IMG/VR virus record: IMGVR_UViG_3300016457_000232
Coordinates: 1-26,990 of that record
Strand: one strand, 5' to 3'
From: a virus
DNA: 26,990 bases
Made by a program: the position numbers and the translations under genes. This document shows positions 15,457-23,159 of the stretch, piece after piece; position 1 is the stretch's first letter, and every line of letters begins with the position of its first letter. The notes beneath the pieces are model-generated. The model saw only the letters and a list, made by a program, of their open reading frames with translations. It was not told the DNA's origin and did no database searches.

Positions 15457-16800
15457 TTAATCATACAAATCTGTACATCTTATAGTGATGTTTTCTGACC
15501 CGTCCATGTAATTCTTACTCCTGCTTGTGTCAAATTCACACATTGCAACGTATTCAACACTACTGTCTCGACTGTTGGTGATTATCATTCTGAATTTCTT
15601 ATCTCGATACTTTTGAATAAAGTTTTCTGCGTTCTCTATAAGGGCTTTGTTCAATGTTACCGTAAAATCTCTGCTCTTTACAACCTTTTTGAATGTGCCA
15701 TCGTCGAATTTAGCAGTAACAACATCGTCGTTTTCTGTGATTGAAAGTTCCGTGAATTGACTTAATGTTTCTTGCGTGCCCGATGGTTCATAAACTTTAA
15801 TTGCAGCACACCATAAAGTTTCTGGTGTTGCGTTATAGTAAACTTCTATGATTGCACCATTTCGTGGCGCGGTATCAAATACAACGCTTGTAGTATTTTT
15901 GGTTATTCCTTCTGTTATTTCAACACCGTTTACTTTTACAGAATAATTTGTGCTATTTGCGGTCTTACTTAAATTAAACGTTGTTGTTACTCCGTCTCCT
16001 GTAAATGTATCTTTGTCATATTTCGTTGCCAAAAATTGATTGTGTCCACTCCCTAAGGCTTTCATTGTTGAATGTATAGGAATTTTTGAAATTTCTGGTG
16101 TTGCTAATTGATAAATAATTGTATAAGTTCCATCTGGTGCACCTGTAGTTACACTTGTACCTGAAACTGTTCCATCGTATGGGACACCATCTGAATCTGC
16201 AACAAGAATACAAGTTCCTGTTCCTGTTTTACTAACTGTTCCTGATCCTGCTGTTATTGTTATACTTTCTCTTTGCCAGCGTTTAATTAACGTTCCATCA
16301 TCGTGTAATTCGTCATATATACCATTCATTCCAAACATTTCGCCATCAAATTCAATGTAATCGTTGCGTGGTGGTTCGTAGTCTGTGGCAGAAGAACCTT
16401 CTTCGAGTTGGATATTTGACAAAATTGACCCTGGAATTGCAACACTACCACCAGCATATACACCTATCCATACATATGGTTTAGTTGGTGTAAATGTAAA
16501 TGATTTAGTTTCATCTGTTGCATCGACTTGTGTAATACTACTTGCTATATCTGTGTTTAAATTTGTAAACGGAAAATCTTGTTCATAAACTTTTAATTGC
16601 AATGTTCCTGATACAGTAAAGGTTACTGCATATGTTTGGTTTGGTTTTAATTTTAAACTCCATCCCAGCATACCGTTCGCATCTTCTGTAATTAACACAC
16701 CATATCCATAAGGTTGAACACCAAAACCAGCATTTCTATAAACATTTGGTACCCCTTTAATTAAATTCTTCCCTCTGTTCTCTATTCTAATTACACCCAT
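15457..16800 (-). CDS. Tail structural protein with carbohydrate-binding-like and tube-like regions
   Basis: 447 residues from ATG 16800 (7 nt after GGAGG; the ATG 3 bases upstream is only 4 nt away). Residues 1-165 look like a jelly-roll carbohydrate-binding module (ENRGKNLIKGVPNVYRNAGF..., ending in SNIQLEEGSSATDYEPPRND, a sequence type common in phage receptor-binding proteins). Residues about 255-325 (DTFTGDGVTTTFNLSKT...VKVNGVEI) match a small beta domain of phage fibres. The last 125 residues (FTVTLNKALIENAENFIQKYRDKKFRMIITNS...) look like a tail-tube-type barrel. It lies between tail tube and chaperone genes, unusual for a receptor-binding protein. A decoration on the tail tube is my inference. 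Confidence 0.55.
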   Translation of the reverse strand: MGVIRIENRGKNLIKGVPNVYRNAGFGVQPYGYGVLITEDANGMLGWSLKLKPNQTYAVTFTVSGTLQLKVYEQDFPFTNLNTDIASSITQVDATDETKSFTFTPTKPYVWIGVYAGGSVAIPGSILSNIQLEEGSSATDYEPPRNDYIEFDGEMFGMNGIYDELHDDGTLIKRWQRESITITAGSGTVSKTGTGTCILVADSDGVPYDGTVSGTSVTTGAPDGTYTIIYQLATPEISKIPIHSTMKALGSGHNQFLATKYDKDTFTGDGVTTTFNLSKTANSTNYSVKVNGVEITEGITKNTTSVVFDTAPRNGAIIEVYYNATPETLWCAAIKVYEPSGTQETLSQFTELSITENDDVVTAKFDDGTFKKVVKSRDFTVTLNKALIENAENFIQKYRDKKFRMIITNSRDSSVEYVAMCEFDTSRSKNYMDGSENITIRCTDLYD

Positions 16801-17612
16801 CATATCCCCTCCCAAGCAAAGCCAAGCGAAGCTATTCCGTTCACATAGGGTAACAACTCTGCAAGCCAATCTTCACCTGTTTGCACTCTTCCATCTAATG
16901 CTTCAATGTTGCTATTAGTTGCTAAATCTTCCCATAGTTGTACGCCAGCTAGTGCAAAGTATTGCTGTAAACCGTATGGTAATGCACCCATGGCTGTGAG
17001 GTTGTAAAGTGCAAACATATCGTAATCTGTATTGACAGTTGCAGTTTGTGAATTATCATATCTATTGTATATTCCTAATGCATTTTTTGCTTCGGTAAGT
17101 GTTATTGTTTTATAAAACATGCTCCAATTATTAGTAGATGTGGGGTCACCTGTTAGTGTAAATTCATGTGAAGTGGTTCCTGCTAAAACAATACGAACTA
17201 AATCGGAAACTAAATCGCGCTTCATGCACGAAGTAAAGAATATAACATCACCAGATTGTAAATTTAACGAAAAAAAATTGATTTGTGCATAATGAAAACC
17301 GCCACTACCATCTAATGTGGTTGTAACTCTTTGTGAATTTCCTTTTAATCCTGAAACAATTGAACCAGAATTATACGCAGAACTATAAGGTAAAGACCAC
17401 CCGTCCGCAACCCCATCACCATTACTATCTGTCTCAAAATCACCATATTTTCCAAGTAAGTTGATAATTGTATAAGGATAAATTGTTATTTTTCCATCAG
17501 CTTTACCTTTGTTTGTCCTATCAACGTTGCCTTGTCCTACAATATAAACATTCTGCTTGGTAAGCTCTTCAACTTTCAAATCTATGTATCGTTTATTCCA
17601 AGTTTTTGACAT
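16800..17612 (-). CDS. Carbohydrate-binding-like structural protein
   Basis: 270 residues from ATG 17612 (8 nt after GGAGG). Residues about 50-210 read NLLGKYGDFETDSNGDGVADGWS...GLKGNSQRV..., the start of CBM4/9- or laminin-like jelly rolls found in phage and secreted proteins; DSNGDGVADG is a calcium-binding loop. The rest (WEDLATNSNIEALDGRVQTGEDWLAELLPYVNG) is Trp-rich. It may bind cell-surface polysaccharide on the virion. It overlaps the next gene by ATGA. The preceding gene ends in a hairpin just upstream of its SD. Confidence 0.55.
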   Translation of the reverse strand: MSKTWNKRYIDLKVEELTKQNVYIVGQGNVDRTNKGKADGKITIYPYTIINLLGKYGDFETDSNGDGVADGWSLPYSSAYNSGSIVSGLKGNSQRVTTTLDGSGGFHYAQINFFSLNLQSGDVIFFTSCMKRDLVSDLVRIVLAGTTSHEFTLTGDPTSTNNWSMFYKTITLTEAKNALGIYNRYDNSQTATVNTDYDMFALYNLTAMGALPYGLQQYFALAGVQLWEDLATNSNIEALDGRVQTGEDWLAELLPYVNGIASLGFAWEGI

Positions 17613-17628
17613 TATTGTCACCTCCAAA

Positions 17629-17648
17629 ACGGGGGATTACTCCCCCGT
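17629..17648 (-). terminator. GC-rich hairpin with stop codon in the loop
   Basis: On the minus strand ACGGGGG, loop AGTAAT, CCCCCGT, then TTT and the SD of the next gene. The TAA stop of the 68-residue gene lies in the loop. It may partially terminate transcription or protect the upstream RNA. Same layout as 454-474. Confidence 0.5.
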
Positions 17649-17843
17649 GTCAAGAACGTTTATTTCACCTGATAGAGCGTTTTCAGCTACACATTCAAGT
17701 ACTACTTTTTCATTCTTTACAAATTTTCCATCTGAAATTGTTACAGTTGAAGCCTGAATCGTAGGCTTTACGTTGTGAAATTCATATATAACATTACCAT
17801 TTACGTCTTTAATAATCACGTCAAAATTTTGCTTAAGCTCCAT
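17637..17843 (-). CDS. Small protein after the tail tube gene
   Basis: 68 residues, beta-rich, unrecognised (ELKQNFDVIIKDVNGNVIYEF...). It may be an Ig-like or minor tail component. SD AAGGAAG is moderate. It lies 13 nt after the tail tube gene. Confidence 0.55.
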   Translation of the reverse strand: MELKQNFDVIIKDVNGNVIYEFHNVKPTIQASTVTISDGKFVKNEKVVLECVAENALSGEINVLDTGE

Positions 17844-17856
17844 TTACATCACTTCC

Positions 17857-18420
17857 TTATATTGAAGTGATTTCTGTGTAAGTTCCTGAGAGCTGGAAAG
17901 TAAGTGTAATTTTTAAACCACCTGTATCTCCTGAAACAGTTGCCTGAATTGGTCTTACATATTTGTAATCTCTACCATGTGCGTTTTGATTTGCGCTATC
18001 AGTCCAGAGAATCTTCATTCCAATGGTAAAGATGTCACTTGGTAAACCGATATCTTTAAGTTCTCCAGAGTCAACATCTCTTGCTTTTGCACCACCGTCA
18101 TTTGTTGAAACTAAATCAGTTGTACCGTCTGCTGCTTTATGTTTGTTAAACCATTGCTCGATCGCATTTTTATCAGATGTCACAAGTGTGTCTATCATAT
18201 CAATTGTAATAGATACTTCTGGAAAGTCTATACTATCTTCTGCAAGCTCAACGTGACTGAATTGTCCTCTGTCTCTTTTTACATCAAGATCTCTTCTGAT
18301 AATAACATCAGGAAGATCTGGTAAATCTGAATATCCTGTGATGTCTAAAGTTGCAGGAGTTGTTTCGGTACCATCATAAAATTGAATCTGTACTTTTCTA
18401 AGTGGATAGCTTTTTGCCAT
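17857..18420 (-). CDS. Putative tail tube (major tail) protein
   Basis: 187 residues. Position after the tail-completion genes, size and beta-rich sequence (KVQIQFYDGTETTPATLDIT..., ITLTFQLSGTYTEITSI at the end) fit the major tail protein of siphoviruses. It contains YSDLPDLPDVIIRRDLDVKRDRGQF and SVDFPEVSITIDMID-type segments that alternate strands. Highly expressed tube protein would explain the hairpin near the end of the next gene. No exact family motif is recognised. Confidence 0.6.
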   Translation of the reverse strand: MAKSYPLRKVQIQFYDGTETTPATLDITGYSDLPDLPDVIIRRDLDVKRDRGQFSHVELAEDSIDFPEVSITIDMIDTLVTSDKNAIEQWFNKHKAADGTTDLVSTNDGGAKARDVDSGELKDIGLPSDIFTIGMKILWTDSANQNAHGRDYKYVRPIQATVSGDTGGLKITLTFQLSGTYTEITSI

Positions 18421-18434
18421 ATTATCGAACCTCC

Positions 18435-18836
18435 TTACTCATAAAATTTGTAATAAATCGTTAGATTTCTCACTGCATGACCTGTATCTAAGACTGTTAA
18501 GAACTTGTCTTCAATATGTTCAATTTCAAGATAGCCTATAATATTTTGCGTACCGCCATAAAAATCAAGCATGGTTATAACCATGTTTTGTAATCCTTCG
18601 ATAATCTCAGCTGCGATTGTATCAACCTGTGTCTTAGAATAAATATTTATGGAGATGTAGTCGTTCCACTTTGGCAAGACTACATCCTGGATTCTATTCA
18701 TGCTTTCTCTTACTGTGATAAAGTCATCTTTATCAATCGGTGCGTTTTCGTCAAAATACCACTCATATGTTGAATTGATGTTGAACAAGAAATTGCGAAT
18801 AGAATAAATAATATTGAGATAAAGCTCTTTAGTCAA
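18435..18836 (-). CDS. Putative tail terminator / completion protein
   Basis: 133 residues with a TTG start (no nearby ATG in frame; SD AAGGAAGTGAG precedes it). It lies between the HK97-gp10-type gene and the tail tube gene, where siphoviruses encode the tail terminator. Alpha/beta mixture with NSTYEWYFDENAPIDKDDFITV. Family inferred from gene order and size. Confidence 0.55.
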   Translation of the reverse strand: MTKELYLNIIYSIRNFLFNINSTYEWYFDENAPIDKDDFITVRESMNRIQDVVLPKWNDYISINIYSKTQVDTIAAEIIEGLQNMVITMLDFYGGTQNIIGYLEIEHIEDKFLTVLDTGHAVRNLTIYYKFYE

Positions 18837-18840
18837 GTTC

Positions 18841-19350
18841 TCACTTCCTTAAACCTTTAAATTTTTCCATTAACCATTTTGTAAGCTCTTCTTTGATTAT
18901 TGGTGGAGCCTTTAATACCCATTCTTGCAATGTGTTTCTTATAAATCCCTCTGAATTAGTTCCTTTTGGTGTGTATGTATAAACAATAACGCCATCGTTA
19001 TCTTGTAAAATACCTGTTGCAAAAAGATACTTTAAAGAGTTCTTTCGTTTTTCAGGATCTGAACTTAAAGGGTGTCCTTGTATTCCATATTCAAGATAAA
19101 TGATGTATCCTGTGGGGTTAGAAATTTTATAAGTAAAACCATTATTCAATGGTGCTATTGACCAGCTTCGTCTTGCACGTCCTGTATCAATTGGTGTTCT
19201 TGCAACTATATCTCTAAAAACTCCAAATGCAATCTTTTTGATAATTTGTTTTACTACCGACGGCGCTAAAGCCGATAGTCTTCTCAGAATTTTATTCAAT
19301 TCATCAACGTTGCTCTGGATTTCTACCTGAGCATCTCTTTTAGTAATCAT
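18841..19350 (-). CDS. HK97 gp10-like tail-component protein
   Basis: 169 residues. The motif SPIDTGRARRSW-type segment (ARTPIDTGRARRSWSIAP, residues about 53-70) and YLEYGIQGHP (about residues 86-95) are signatures of the HK97 gp10/neck family, which joins the head to the tail or prepares the tail end. It overlaps the upstream gene by ATGA and has SD AGGAG. Confidence 0.7.
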   Translation of the reverse strand: MITKRDAQVEIQSNVDELNKILRRLSALAPSVVKQIIKKIAFGVFRDIVARTPIDTGRARRSWSIAPLNNGFTYKISNPTGYIIYLEYGIQGHPLSSDPEKRKNSLKYLFATGILQDNDGVIVYTYTPKGTNSEGFIRNTLQEWVLKAPPIIKEELTKWLMEKFKGLRK

Positions 19351-19685
19351 TTTGGATTCACTCCTAAAACAACGATATTGCCTTTTACCTGCATGGTTGC
19401 TATAGTATACTCCTGCCCTTCAAATTGAACGATTGTATCAGGTGTTATAGTTACGTTTTCAAGAATCACCTTTCTGCTTTCTAAAGACAGCTTATCATTA
19501 GAGCTTGTTATCGTTCTTTCGTCAAAATATCCCACATAACCATACACCTGTTGAAGTGTATAATTAGGTGTTTGTTTTCTCGTTACGGGATCTAATGTGT
19601 AAGTTCCATCTGGTACTTTAAGGGTTATCGGCGTCTGCGGGAGACGCCGCAACCCATAATCTCTCAAATTATTCATTCTGAACAT
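19347..19685 (-). CDS. Putative head-tail stopper/head closure protein
   Basis: 112 residues, beta-barrel-like (PITLKVPDGTYTLDPVTRKQTP...YGYVGYFDERTI..., VQFEGQEYTIATMQVKG). Gene order between connector and gp10-like genes fits a head-closure protein. It carries a GC-rich 7-bp hairpin (GGCGTCT...AGACGCC, about 19630-19652) in its first codons. Two near ATGs (19685, 19676) are possible. Confidence 0.6.
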   Translation of the reverse strand: MFRMNNLRDYGLRRLPQTPITLKVPDGTYTLDPVTRKQTPNYTLQQVYGYVGYFDERTITSSNDKLSLESRKVILENVTITPDTIVQFEGQEYTIATMQVKGNIVVLGVNPK

Positions 19686-19689
19686 ACTC

Positions 19690-20175
19690 TCACATCCTGA
19701 CAGGTTTATAACTGTCTAAAATCTCTTTTACATTGTCTGGTATGCCAAATGTAACATTTGTGTTTTCAAAGCTTTGAGATTTAACTCCTTCTGGCCGATT
19801 ATAGTAATATTCTATCAATCGTAAAACAGCAAGTTTTATATCGTCTGGTGTTTCTCCTCCGTCGTATGTTACTTCGATAGTTTCAGAAATGCTTTCGAGT
19901 AATTTAAAATAGCCGTTTGACATGTATTCATATATGTTTAATTCTGTGCCATCTATCAACTTAGCACTTGTAATACTTGTCACAGGAGTATTAGCAAGCC
20001 AGCCTATCCCGTTTTCTACTAAAACATATTCTGTATATGTTCCAGCTTCAAATTCTCTACCACAATATTTTTTGACAAATTTTTCAGCTCCAGCTCTTAA
20101 TTGTTCAAGCAACGCATCGTCATCGTCACTTGTTATTTTGAGATACGTTTTCACTTCCGTTAGTGTTACTATCAC
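19690..20175 (-). CDS. Head-tail connector protein (gp6-like)
   Basis: 161 residues with GTG start at 20175, 9 nt after AAGGGAG; the ATG at 20184 would abut the SD. It starts MIVTLTEVKTYLKITSDDDD, the form typical for HK97 gp6/SPP1 gp15-like connector proteins, then has AGAEKFVKKYCGREFE and a C-terminal helical bundle (AVLRLIEYYYNRPEG). It would form the ring under the portal. It overlaps the upstream gene by 50 nt in another frame. Confidence 0.75.
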   Translation of the reverse strand: MIVTLTEVKTYLKITSDDDDALLEQLRAGAEKFVKKYCGREFEAGTYTEYVLVENGIGWLANTPVTSITSAKLIDGTELNIYEYMSNGYFKLLESISETIEVTYDGGETPDDIKLAVLRLIEYYYNRPEGVKSQSFENTNVTFGIPDNVKEILDSYKPVRM

Positions 20176-20341
20176 CAGTATCATCTCCCTTGACTTTCAC
20201 AACGTATCTTTTTCCAAGAGCTTTGAATGTATCTTCATCGAGTTCTAAAACTTCACCTATTTCGTGCCTACCATTTGCAACAAAAGCCCTTATAACTTTA
20301 ACTTTTATTTTCTTTGGTTTCTTTACTTGCTTTTCTGCCAT
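20126..20341 (-). CDS. Small basic protein between capsid and connector
   Basis: 71 residues from ATG 20341 (9 nt after GGAGG; the longer start is a TTG that overlaps the SD). The N terminus is Lys-rich (AEKQVKKPKKIKVKVIRAF), then a small beta domain (GRHEIGEVLELDEDTFKALGKRYVVKV) resembling short phage head proteins, and a disordered Asn/Ser-rich tail overlapping the connector gene. Function unknown. Confidence 0.55.
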   Translation of the reverse strand: MAEKQVKKPKKIKVKVIRAFVANGRHEIGEVLELDEDTFKALGKRYVVKVKGDDTGDSNTNGSENVSQNNK

Positions 20342-20366
20342 AAATTTCAACCTCCTTTTATCTTAC

Positions 20367-20765
20367 TTAAAATGGCCTTTGTGATTTTCCATAGAATACA
20401 CCTATAATACTAAGAATTGTGGTAGTTGAAGGCACCGCTTCAACAACAATATTTGGATAATTAACATCATGAATTACTTCAAATTCTAATATTCCCTGAG
20501 TTGTAGTCAACGTTGCTTCGTCTATAAGTGAGGTTGCACTTCCATCACCTTTATATACATTGATTTTCAAGGTTTCAGTTGCTGGTAATGTACCTGCAAC
20601 AAGAATGTGCATTCTTTCATAACCTTTAAGACTGACTACTGTTCCAGTTGCAACAGCACTTATGCTTTGAGGTTTCAATATCAAAGTTGTTTTTGTGTTA
20701 TCAAGAATTGAAAACGCAAATAAAATTGAAACTACAAATAACAAAACAATTATCATCTTCTTCAT
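20367..20765 (-). CDS. Protein with signal-peptide-like N terminus in the head module
   Basis: 132 residues. Residues 1-20 (MKKMIIVLLFVVSILFAFSI) are a typical export signal or membrane anchor with lysines then a hydrophobic core. The rest is beta-rich with Thr/Ser/Ile (IISAVATGTVVSLKGYERMHILVAG...), like a capsid decoration or an exported beta-sandwich. It sits between the capsid gene and the connector genes, downstream of a terminator-like hairpin. Secreted superinfection-exclusion and decoration roles are both possible. Confidence 0.6.
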   Translation of the reverse strand: MKKMIIVLLFVVSILFAFSILDNTKTTLILKPQSISAVATGTVVSLKGYERMHILVAGTLPATETLKINVYKGDGSATSLIDEATLTTTQGILEFEVIHDVNYPNIVVEAVPSTTTILSIIGVFYGKSQRPF

Positions 20766-20781
20766 ATTAATACCTCCCTTT

Positions 20782-20807
20782 AAAAAGGGCGGGTAAGTCC
20801 CACCCTT
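20782..20807 (-). terminator. Terminator-like hairpin after the capsid gene
   Basis: On the minus strand AAGGGTGGG, loop ACTTA, CCCGCCCTT form a 9-bp stem with one wobble pair, followed by a T run (TTTTT). It lies 5 nt after the capsid stop and before the SD of the next gene. Partial termination would make capsid mRNA exceed that of the tail genes. Confidence 0.65.
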
Positions 20808-20811
20808 AATT

Positions 20812-21933
20812 CTATGATGCAGCAGTCTTCAATACTGCAAAGGCTTTTGGTTGTCTTACGGCAATAGCTTCTCTTATTACCACTCTGAAGGCGGTCATAT
20901 CTTGTTCAAAGAGATTATTGCTTCCAACAGTTGCTTGATCTGCAAGCGCAATTGACATCTGTAATCTATCACCGAGTAAGATCTCAGAAAGGTCTCCAAA
21001 GATTACAAATGGAGTATCAGCAGCACTTGCAGCAAGTCCTGGCATTACATCACTTTCGAGAACAGGATAGCCGAATAATGTTTTATCTCTTGGATCAAAG
21101 ATGTATTGGCCGTTATTGTCTTTGAGTTTTCTTATTACTGCCAACACTTCTCTGTTGAGAATAAATACAGAATTACCAGCATACATTGCAGGAACAGCAT
21201 ATACAAGATCAAGTAAATTATCAGCTGTAATATCTGTAAAGCTTGTTTTAGTGGAATCCATAGTAACGGTGTTTACATTAGCATTTCCAAATACACCGAC
21301 AAATGGAGAACCAGTGCCAGCCAAGGATTGTTCGTCTTCTGAATATCCTTGGGCCCATGCAAAGATATCTGCTATCATGCTACTTAAATCAACTTTTGAA
21401 TCAGATAAGAGTTCGTTTGTTACAGGGATAATCAAACTTGCTTTCTTTGCTACCAAGACTATCTGACCATATTGTGGTTGATCTGATGGTATAGTGCTAC
21501 CTTCGTTAACCCAAGAAAGTTTAGGTTTGCTTGTGATTGTTGGGAAGTTAAGTGTATCAGAAGACATTTGTTGAATGGTGGCTTTTGGCCTTACAACACC
21601 ATATTTTTCAGTTACAAGATCAATTATTTTAGCGGAAAACTCTTCTGGTACAAGATAACCACCTGCTGAATCGGTACCCTCACTTAATGCCTTGGCGGAT
21701 ACAAAGTCTTTTTCGAACAAGGCTCTAAAGAATTTGTTCATGTCTTTCTTGGTGTCTTTACTCATTTCTGGTACTTTATTAACTTGACCAATTTGCATTT
21801 CGTGAATGATTTGTTTTACTACTTCTGGTGTAACTGCTTTAACTTTGGTTTCTACTACTTCATCAACTTCTTTTAAAAATTCTCCTTTGAATTCGCTAAG
21901 TCCTTCTTTTAAAAGTTCCTTTATGTTTCCCAT
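20812..21933 (-). CDS. Major capsid protein, HK97 fold
   Basis: 373 residues. An N-terminal acidic/basic helical delta domain (residues 1-75, IKELLKEGLSEFKGEFLKEVDEVVETKVK) probably acts as scaffold and is removed by the protease. The fold begins at LSEGTDSAGGYLVPEEFSAKIIDL, typical of the HK97 family, and continues with VTNELLSDSKVDLSSMIADIFAWAQGYSEDEQSLAGTGSP (spine helix and P domain) and AVRQPKAFAVLKTA at the C terminus. Position after the protease and strong SD (GGAGGG) support it. Confidence 0.9.
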   Translation of the reverse strand: MGNIKELLKEGLSEFKGEFLKEVDEVVETKVKAVTPEVVKQIIHEMQIGQVNKVPEMSKDTKKDMNKFFRALFEKDFVSAKALSEGTDSAGGYLVPEEFSAKIIDLVTEKYGVVRPKATIQQMSSDTLNFPTITSKPKLSWVNEGSTIPSDQPQYGQIVLVAKKASLIIPVTNELLSDSKVDLSSMIADIFAWAQGYSEDEQSLAGTGSPFVGVFGNANVNTVTMDSTKTSFTDITADNLLDLVYAVPAMYAGNSVFILNREVLAVIRKLKDNNGQYIFDPRDKTLFGYPVLESDVMPGLAASAADTPFVIFGDLSEILLGDRLQMSIALADQATVGSNNLFEQDMTAFRVVIREAIAVRQPKAFAVLKTAAS

Positions 21934-21935
21934 AC

Positions 21936-23117
21936 TTATCCCTCCTTCATGATTTCTTTAATGGTATCTTTGAGTAAGTTTTTAAGCTCTTCAGGTTTCA
22001 CTTCAAGTGTCGAGTTTACCTCAACGTTAGTTTCAGGCTGTACTTCTTTTTGTTTGAAAAGCTTCTCTTTAATTTCAACGAGTTCAGCTTTCAATTCATC
22101 GAGTTTTTCAAGGATCTTTTCCATGTCTACCATCTCCTCAGCCCAAGGCGGTGTTTTGTCCATCTTTTCGTAGTATTTTTCAAGTATCTTCTTTATCTTT
22201 TCTTTATCCGCATCAGGTATATCTACACCTCCCCTTGCACCTTGTATCGCTGCAGCCGATGCAAATATCGCTTTTGGTACGGCTTTAAGTCTATTGTCAA
22301 ATACATCGGCTATTGGTAACTTATAAGAGCCGAAGTTTTCAGGATTTTCAGCATCATACCACAAAAAGCCTTTTCTGTATTTCTTCCAATCCATCTTGTC
22401 TTTATCTCCTGAGCCATCGGAACTTGCCCATTTAGCAATATTCTTTCTTGCTTTTGCGGCGTCCCATTCTGTATCCATATCGGCAAGTGGCAAGTCTTGA
22501 TAAGGTACTACTGCTTTTCCTTCAACTTCTGGTTCTTCTTCTACATCTGAAGTACACGTATTAACATCTGCCTTCTTTTCAAGCTCCACACCCTCTGGGG
22601 CGGTCGTATCAGAAATTACGGTTTTTTCTGATTTCCTGCCTTGCTCTAACAGTGACTTATAAGTCATCATTAACGCTTCTTGGTTCGCAGGAACAAGTAC
22701 AGCGCTTATTTCAAGAAGTTCCTGTTTTTTAAACGTATAGCCACCATGTTCGTTTTGTTCGTATTCAATTGGAATAAAACCTACACTAAAAGCATTCAAG
22801 AAGCCTGTTTTATACATTTCAAAAATCATATCAGCAAAAGGATTAATTCCTTTTTCAGGAAATTTAGCGGTAAAAACAAGCTTCTTATTTTCGACTTTGA
22901 TGTCTGTTATCTTAGCTACTGGCGGTTGATGATAATCATGTCGCCAGGGCATAACAGGATTTTTTAAGAAATTGTCAAGCACCCATCCGTCTTGTAATAC
23001 CACGTCTCCATATCTATCTGGCGTTTCTGTACTTGCAACAGCTGTAATGGTTCGATTTTCTTCGTCAAATGCTTTCAGCTCTGGGTGCATATCCTTGAAG
23101 ACTTTCATCTTGTCCAT
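21936..23117 (-). CDS. Prohead protease with extra C-terminal module
   Basis: 393 residues from ATG 23117 (SD GGAGGTG 6 nt away). Residues 1-150 are an HK97-type serine prohead protease: TAVASTETPDRYGDVV, the catalytic His in WRHDY (H60), Ser in FSVGF (S111) and a likely acidic partner in LLEISAVLVPANQEA (E136). Residues about 205-305 (PLADMDTEWDAAKARKNIAKWA...YKLPIADVFDNRLKAVP...GARGGVDIP) form a separate module also seen fused to other phage proteases. A coiled coil ends the protein (KILEKLDELKAELVEIKEKLF), possibly scaffold. The protease cleaves the delta domain of the capsid protein. Dyad copy C precedes its SD. Confidence 0.85.
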   Translation of the reverse strand: MDKMKVFKDMHPELKAFDEENRTITAVASTETPDRYGDVVLQDGWVLDNFLKNPVMPWRHDYHQPPVAKITDIKVENKKLVFTAKFPEKGINPFADMIFEMYKTGFLNAFSVGFIPIEYEQNEHGGYTFKKQELLEISAVLVPANQEALMMTYKSLLEQGRKSEKTVISDTTAPEGVELEKKADVNTCTSDVEEEPEVEGKAVVPYQDLPLADMDTEWDAAKARKNIAKWASSDGSGDKDKMDWKKYRKGFLWYDAENPENFGSYKLPIADVFDNRLKAVPKAIFASAAAIQGARGGVDIPDADKEKIKKILEKYYEKMDKTPPWAEEMVDMEKILEKLDELKAELVEIKEKLFKQKEVQPETNVEVNSTLEVKPEELKNLLKDTIKEIMKEG

Positions 23118-23133
23118 TGCTTCACCTCCTTTG

Positions 23134-23159
23134 TGCAACATAAGATAAGTTATATTGCA
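23134..23159. promoter_or_regulatory. 26-bp dyad, copy C, upstream of the protease gene
   Basis: TGCAACATAA, six bases, TTATATTGCA on the plus strand, one mismatch. It fills the gap exactly between the portal stop (23160-23162) and the SD of the protease gene, ending 4 nt before CCTCC. Confidence 0.65.

Noticed and set aside
19630-19652. Terminator
   Set aside because: The hairpin is stable but lies inside a coding region without a T run; similar coding hairpins occur near 11280 and 14495.
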